This document shows positions 6,152 through 8,989 of a stretch of DNA of 8,989 nucleotides, piece after piece; the first letter of the stretch is position 1; every line of letters starts with the position of its first letter. Source of the DNA: an uncultured bacterium (GTDB lineage Bacteria > Planctomycetota > Phycisphaerae > Phycisphaerales > SM1A02); assembly GCA_903914045.1 (NCBI GenBank), contig CAIWNO010000384.1:1-8989 (forward strand). The letters are read 5' to 3'. Under the pieces are notes generated by a model. That model was given only the letters and a program-made list of their open reading frames with translations, was not told the origin of the DNA and did not search any database. A program made the position numbers and the translations under genes.

Positions 6152-6923
6152 AAGTGACGCTAGGCGCTGCCTTCGGCTTCGCCTTTGACTTTGGGGCTGC
6201 CTTTGCCTTTTGAGTCGCTTTGAAATTTGAGCAAAAATCACGGCAAATATCATCATCTTTACAAGTGTCGCCGCGCGCTTTGCAGACGCTTCGCCCATGG
6301 GAAATCAACAGATGACTGAGCACGCACCAATGTTCGCGCGGAAATAATTCCATCAAGTCGCGCTCCACATCAATTGGATCTTCATGCTTGCTCAAGCCCA
6401 TGCGGCGCGCCAACCGCCCAACATGAGTGTCCACAACCACGCCATGGTTTATATGAAATGCGTTGCCTAAAACAACATTTGCGGTCTTGCGGGCCACGCC
6501 TCGAAGCGTGAGCAATTGCTCCATGGTGCGCGGCACTTGGCCTTGAAAATTCTGGCAGACAACGCGCATGCTTTCATGCACAGCCTTGGCTTTGTTGCGC
6601 CAAAAGTTGAGCGTTTTCACAAAGGGTTCAATCTGCGCAGGCGATGCGTTGGCAAATTCAAGCGGAGTTGTGAACGCGGCGAACAACGCGGGTGTGGCCT
6701 TGTTCACGCCAACATCAGTGCTTTGCGCGCTTAAGATTGTGGCAATCAACAACTCGTGCGGCTTTGACCAATTCAATTCGCAATGCGCGTTTGGATAGCG
6801 CGTCTGCAAGACTTTGAATAATGTTGCTGCTCTTGCAAGGTGCGCCGCTGATTTTGCGCTCGCCTTGGTGGTGGGCGCGGCGCCGGCATGCGCAACCGAC
6901 TTTAAGTGTGCCTTTGATTTCAT
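6087..6923 (-). CDS. nth: Endonuclease III (DNA glycosylase/AP lyase) with unusual cluster spacing and basic tail
   Basis: Nth removes oxidised pyrimidines and cleaves at abasic sites in base excision repair. Residues about 29-232 align with the E. coli enzyme from memory: ELNWSKPHELLIATILSAQSTDVGVNKAT (49-77), the helix-hairpin-helix LRGVARKTANVVL (140-152) with catalytic Lys146, and VDTHVGRLARR with catalytic Asp165. Ala144 replaces the usual second Gly of the hairpin. Four cysteines follow HGRSV at 214, 221, 227 and 231, spaced C-x6-C-x5-C-x3-C, whereas the usual [4Fe-4S] pattern is C-x6-C-x2-C-x5-C. There is a low-complexity Ala/Lys N-terminal extension of about 28 residues and a 47-residue Lys/Ala/Pro-rich C-terminal tail, possibly DNA-contacting. 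The tail overlaps the 3' end of the converging lipoprotein gene. ATG 6923 has no ribosome binding site; a start nearer the core cannot be excluded. Confidence 0.93.
   Translation of the reverse strand: MKSKAHLKSVAHAGAAPTTKASAKSAAHLARAATLFKVLQTRYPNAHCELNWSKPHELLIATILSAQSTDVGVNKATPALFAAFTTPLEFANASPAQIEPFVKTLNFWRNKAKAVHESMRVVCQNFQGQVPRTMEQLLTLRGVARKTANVVLGNAFHINHGVVVDTHVGRLARRMGLSKHEDPIDVERDLMELFPREHWCVLSHLLISHGRSVCKARGDTCKDDDICRDFCSNFKATQKAKAAPKSKAKPKAAPSVTFNSASMRLKSLKPVATKARRG
6162..6184 (+). terminator. Possible terminator hairpin for the beta-propeller gene, inside nth
   Basis: AGGCG (6162-6166) pairs with CGCCT (6180-6184) and GCC (6169-6171) with GGC (6175-6177), separated by a 2x2 internal mismatch and a 3-nt loop. 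It starts 10 nt after the lipoprotein stop and is followed by TTGACTTT, a broken T run. It lies within the codons for the Lys/Ala-rich tail of nth, whose repetitive composition could create such a dyad by chance. Confidence 0.3.
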
Positions 6924-6938
6924 GCCGTGAGAGTGTAG

Positions 6939-6966
6939 TTGGCTGACATATTTTCGCAGTTAGAAT
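6939..6966 (+). promoter_or_regulatory. Candidate promoter placing transcription start at the ATG of the TIM-barrel gene
   Basis: TTGGCT (6939-6944) and TAGAAT (6961-6966) are separated by 16 nt and match the sigma-70 consensus at 4 and 5 of 6 positions. The expected start of transcription is about 6972-6974, at the ATG 6974, implying a leaderless or near-leaderless message. In line with this, no Shine-Dalgarno site precedes the ATG. The whole divergent gap to nth is only 50 bp. Confidence 0.4.
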
Positions 6967-6973
6967 CAATTGC

Positions 6974-7696
6974 ATGCGCGCGCCACCCATTCAACTTTCG
7001 GTCACCATGGCGGCCCTTGGCGCGGCACCACTGTGTTTCACGCTCGCGGCGAAATTAAATGTGGCCGGTGTTCAATTTGACGCCTCGCAACCAGGCTTGC
7101 GCGCGCGCGAGTTGGATATCGGAGGGCGCCGCGATGTCGCTGCCACGTTGCGCCGCAATGAGCTTGTCGCCTCTGGCATTGATTGCTTCATTCCAGTTGA
7201 ACGATTCGAGCAACTTGACGCCGTCGAGCGCGCCATGACGGCGCTATTTGAGTCGTTGGCCTTCGCTGAATTTCTTGGACGCGTGCCCGTCAGTTTGTTC
7301 ATGCCGCGCGACGAGCAGTTGGTCAACACCATTGCGCAAGAAGCCGCGCGAAGAGGTGTTGCTCTGGCCGACTTCACGCGGCCAGCGTCATGCTCCAAGT
7401 GCGGAATTGGGCTTGATCCTGCGGTAATTCTGCTGGAACAGAAAAATCCAGCGCAAGAAGTTTCCACCGCCGGCCATCGTTTGGTGGCCGCGCGCGTGAA
7501 TGACATTGATCAATCGGGTCAGCGTGGACCCATTGGCCATGGCCGCCTTGATGCGTTGGCCTATCGCATTGCGCTTGAAGTGTGCGGGTTGAAAAGTTTG
7601 CCCGTGATTGATTGCAGGTCGTGGCGTCAACCTGTCGAAGAAAGTGCGCAATGCGTCAAACACTGGAACAACGTCATGCCCGTGGGGAATGTTTGA
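6974..7696 (+). CDS. TIM-barrel sugar phosphate isomerase/epimerase-like protein, probably without metal site
   Basis: A 240-residue protein whose layout resembles xylose-isomerase-like TIM barrels: IQLSVTMAALG as the first strand (6-16), LNVAGVQFDAS (28-38), SGRR-like GGRRDVAATLRRNELVASGI (50-69) with FIP, ERAMTALFESLAFAEFLG (85-102), VPVSLFMP (104-111), RLVAARVNDIDQSGQRGPIGHGRLDALAYRIALEVCG (169-205) and LPVIDCRS (209-216). The NDID...G-x-G-R-L-D stretch recalls the HxKD...GxGxID region of the family. It is short for the family (often about 260-300), and the usual Glu, Asp, His, Glu metal ligands are not all evident; Asp213 sits where the last Glu is expected. A CSKC at 140-143 is unusual. 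Start 6974 retains the first strand. The stop overlaps the acpS start by 1 nt, so the two are coupled. The substrate is unknown. Confidence 0.55.
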   Translation: MRAPPIQLSVTMAALGAAPLCFTLAAKLNVAGVQFDASQPGLRARELDIGGRRDVAATLRRNELVASGIDCFIPVERFEQLDAVERAMTALFESLAFAEFLGRVPVSLFMPRDEQLVNTIAQEAARRGVALADFTRPASCSKCGIGLDPAVILLEQKNPAQEVSTAGHRLVAARVNDIDQSGQRGPIGHGRLDALAYRIALEVCGLKSLPVIDCRSWRQPVEESAQCVKHWNNVMPVGNV

Positions 7697-8115
7697 TGTC
7701 CAATGTCATTCAACCCATGCATGTGATTGGAGTCGGCATTGACATGATTGAAGTGTCGCGTATTGCGCGCATGATTGAAGAACATGGCGCGCGCTTTTTG
7801 GATCGCGTGTTCACGCCGGTTGAGCAGGCGTATGCAAACGCTAGTCCAATTCAGCAAGCGCAGCGGTTGGCGGCGCGCTTTGCCGCCAAAGAGGCCGCGC
7901 TCAAGGCGCTTTGCATGGGTCTTCGTGAAGGAATTGCCTGGACGGACATTGAATGCACACACCGCGCCGACGGTTCGCCCACGCTGAATGTGCGGGCAAA
8001 AGCCGCTGAAATTGCTCATCGTCAAGGTATTGACGCATGGCTTGTTTCGCTTACACACATCCAACTCATGGCGGCCGCGACCGTGACCGCGGGACGAAAG
8101 TTGCAAGATAGGTAG
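7696..8115 (+). CDS. acpS: Holo-[acyl-carrier-protein] synthase
   Basis: AcpS transfers the 4'-phosphopantetheine group from coenzyme A to a serine of acyl carrier protein, activating it for fatty acid synthesis. The 139-residue length is typical. The family landmarks are present: VIGVGIDMIEVSRIARMIE (10-28) with metal-binding Asp16, FLDRVFTPVEQAYA (34-47), RLAARFAAKEAALKALCMG (57-75) with metal-binding Glu66, IAWTDIECTHRADGSPTL, and the final AWLVSLTHIQLMAAATVTA with the SLTH motif. ATG 7696 overlaps the previous stop (TGATG) and has GGGGA at 7684-7688, 7 nt upstream. An in-frame ATG at 7717, just before HVIGVGID, is an alternative; the open frame back to 7612 lies inside the TIM-barrel gene and is rejected. 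The next gene starts 6 nt after the stop. Confidence 0.94.
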   Translation: MSNVIQPMHVIGVGIDMIEVSRIARMIEEHGARFLDRVFTPVEQAYANASPIQQAQRLAARFAAKEAALKALCMGLREGIAWTDIECTHRADGSPTLNVRAKAAEIAHRQGIDAWLVSLTHIQLMAAATVTAGRKLQDR

Positions 8116-8121
8116 ACTGCC

Positions 8122-8901
8122 ATGATGAGACGACGCGGAGCACCAACTTTATATGAACTCTCCAAAGGCAGTGGACGCAGTTCAATGACCAGTGGATCGG
8201 GTGGACTGTCTGGGGGAAGCACGCCAAGTATTTCACTGTTGGGTCATGAGTCCGCTCGTTCAGTTCGAGTGCCTGTTGGATTTTTATGGTTGCTTGGTGT
8301 GGCCGTGCTTGGTTTTTCCGCGTTGACCTATGCGTTTGGAGTTGGTCGAGGCAGAGCATCTGGGTACGCCGAAGGCGTCTCTGCTCAACTCACTGAAAAC
8401 AACACGCGCGCCATGGCTCGAACGGTGAATGATCCCATGAAGCAGGGCGCGGCTAGTGTTTCAGTGACACCGCAAAAACCATTGCCAGCCGTGGACTCAA
8501 AAATGCCCGCCAACAGCGTGACTGTGAACAAATCGGCCGCTCAAAATAATTCCAAGGCAGATTCCAAGAGTGATTCCAAGTCGCCTACCGCGGGGGACTC
8601 CAACGCGGATCCCCGCGAAAAAGGCGTAAATTACCTTACTTTGGCTCGCCCAGCGGCTGATCAAGCGGAAGCCATGCTTGCATTTTGCAGGGCGGAGGGG
8701 CTTGCCGCTTACTTGGTTTTAGATAATAATGCCAAACTGCGAAAAATCATTGTCACTCCAGGCTTAAGAACCACCGCGGCTCTTCAAACCAAAGATGGAC
8801 AAGACCTTTTCGCAAAAGTAAAGTCGGTGGGGCTGCGTTGGAAAGCTGTGAAAAAAGGCAACAAGGATTTTTCGGACGCCTATCTTGAACTCTTCCGCTG
8901 A
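8122..8901 (+). CDS. Single-pass membrane protein with compact C-terminal domain, unknown function
   Basis: A 259-residue protein in three parts. The N-terminal 50 residues are basic and Ser/Gly-rich and probably cytoplasmic. One membrane helix spans about 52-73 (VGFLWLLGVAVLGFSALTYAF). A Lys/Ser/Asn/Ala linker (about 85-165) leads to a compact alpha/beta domain, 168-259, starting GVNYLTLARPAADQAEAMLAFC and ending DFSDAYLELFR. The NYLTLA strand, AEAM...FCRAEGL helix, AAYLVLD strand and KIIVTPG strand resemble a SPOR-like (peptidoglycan-binding) fold, but this is inference from secondary-structure order. The closing WK...DFSDAY motif reminds me of a family seen in planctomycetes. The linker contains ATTCCAAG three times at a 12-nt period (8549-8580). 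It starts 6 nt after acpS at ATG 8122 (ATG 8125 is also possible) with AGG at 8110-8112, so it is probably co-transcribed with acpS. Confidence 0.75.
   Translation: MMRRRGAPTLYELSKGSGRSSMTSGSGGLSGGSTPSISLLGHESARSVRVPVGFLWLLGVAVLGFSALTYAFGVGRGRASGYAEGVSAQLTENNTRAMARTVNDPMKQGAASVSVTPQKPLPAVDSKMPANSVTVNKSAAQNNSKADSKSDSKSPTAGDSNADPREKGVNYLTLARPAADQAEAMLAFCRAEGLAAYLVLDNNAKLRKIIVTPGLRTTAALQTKDGQDLFAKVKSVGLRWKAVKKGNKDFSDAYLELFR
8549..8580 (+). repeat. Short tandem repeat in the linker-coding region
   Basis: ATTCCAAG occurs at 8549-8556, 8561-8568 and 8573-8580, a period of 12 nt, encoding the linker stretch NSKADSKSDSKS. The period is a multiple of three, so copy-number changes would keep the frame and alter linker length. 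Confidence 0.7.
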
Positions 8902-8906
8902 TCGTC

Positions 8907-8944
8907 GTCGTTCAGTGCCGCGGAAGTCTTAACACTTGAACGAC
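8907..8944 (+). promoter_or_regulatory. Hairpin in the leader of the small basic protein gene
   Basis: GTCGTTCAGTG (8907-8917) pairs with CACTTGAACGAC (8933-8944): 11 base pairs with one bulged T and a 15-nt loop. It lies between the stop of the membrane protein gene and the ribosome binding site of the next gene. No T run follows, so it is not a standard terminator; a leader structure, processing site or partial attenuator is possible. Confidence 0.45.
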
Positions 8945-8960
8945 ATCGGAAGTTTCTGAC

Positions 8961-8989
8961 ATGAGCATTCATCCAAGTTTAAAAACCAA
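8961..8989 (+). CDS. Probable PVC-type small basic protein (5' end only)
   Basis: The window ends 29 nt into an open frame beginning MSIHPSLKT. This opening matches, from memory, the conserved start of the very short 'small basic protein' family found in Planctomycetes, Verrucomicrobia and Chlamydiae (about 45-70 residues, rich in Arg and Lys, suspected link to RNA or the ribosome but not proven). A good ribosome binding site, GGAAG at 8948-8952, lies 8 nt before the ATG. Only nine full codons are visible, so identity rests on the N-terminal motif, the start context and the PVC-like setting. Confidence 0.55.

Noticed and set aside
6162..6213. Imperfect repeats of GCTGCCTT and GCCTTT type
   Set aside because: They reflect repeated Lys, Ala and Pro codons in the Nth tail; no independent repeat element is needed.
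7612..7695. Extended acpS start at 7612
   Set aside because: It lies inside the 3' end of the TIM-barrel gene; ATG 7696 has a ribosome binding site and the family-typical N-terminus.
8066..8359. Minus-strand frame across the acpS/membrane-protein junction
   Set aside because: It lies antisense to two supported genes and has no start site or motif of its own.
1..8989. Mobile elements, CRISPR arrays, tRNA or rRNA genes, defence genes
   Set aside because: No transposase or integrase motifs, no regularly spaced repeats, no cloverleaf-like segments and no nuclease/toxin sets were found; the window is filled with housekeeping and conserved hypothetical genes.

Overview
This is an ordinary chromosomal housekeeping region of moderate to high GC, most likely from a planctomycete or another PVC-group bacterium, perhaps class Phycisphaerae. 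The clues are the start of a PVC-type 'small basic protein' (MSIHPSLKT...) at the right edge, a membrane-anchored acpS neighbour of a kind I associate with planctomycetes, a TIM-barrel isomerase-like protein, and weak use of Shine-Dalgarno sites. The placement is inference from protein style, not from a search.

Layout: (1) 1-620, the 3' part of a class 1B dihydroorotate dehydrogenase (pyrimidine synthesis), reading right. (2) 627-4465, a leftward run of six genes, transcribed in the order TPR protein, recX, small lipoprotein, rhodanese-like protein, cdsA (phospholipid synthesis), coiled-coil/zinc-ribbon protein. Gaps are short (14 and 33 nt) or overlapping (ATGA), apart from a 104-nt gap after recX and a 146-nt gap after cdsA, so two or three transcripts are possible. 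(3) 4538-6151, a divergent rightward gene for a large beta-propeller-like lipoprotein. (4) 6087-6923, nth (endonuclease III), leftward, its tail overlapping the lipoprotein gene by 65 bp. (5) 6974-8989, a rightward set: TIM-barrel isomerase-like gene, acpS (overlapping by 1 nt), a membrane-anchored protein with a compact C-terminal domain, then the first codons of the small basic protein gene.

The genes do not form one pathway. They cover pyrimidine and lipid synthesis (pyrD, cdsA, acpS), DNA repair and recombination control (nth, recX), envelope lipoproteins and several conserved proteins of unknown role. There are no tRNA or rRNA genes, insertion sequences, CRISPR arrays, phage genes or defence genes. 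I do not see a new multi-gene system. The points worth a second look are departures inside known families: the Nth iron-sulfur cysteine spacing, the rhodanese loop lacking its arginine, the CdsA signature changes and a TIM-barrel protein without an obvious metal site. Several small dyads and possible leaderless starts in the gaps also deserve checking.
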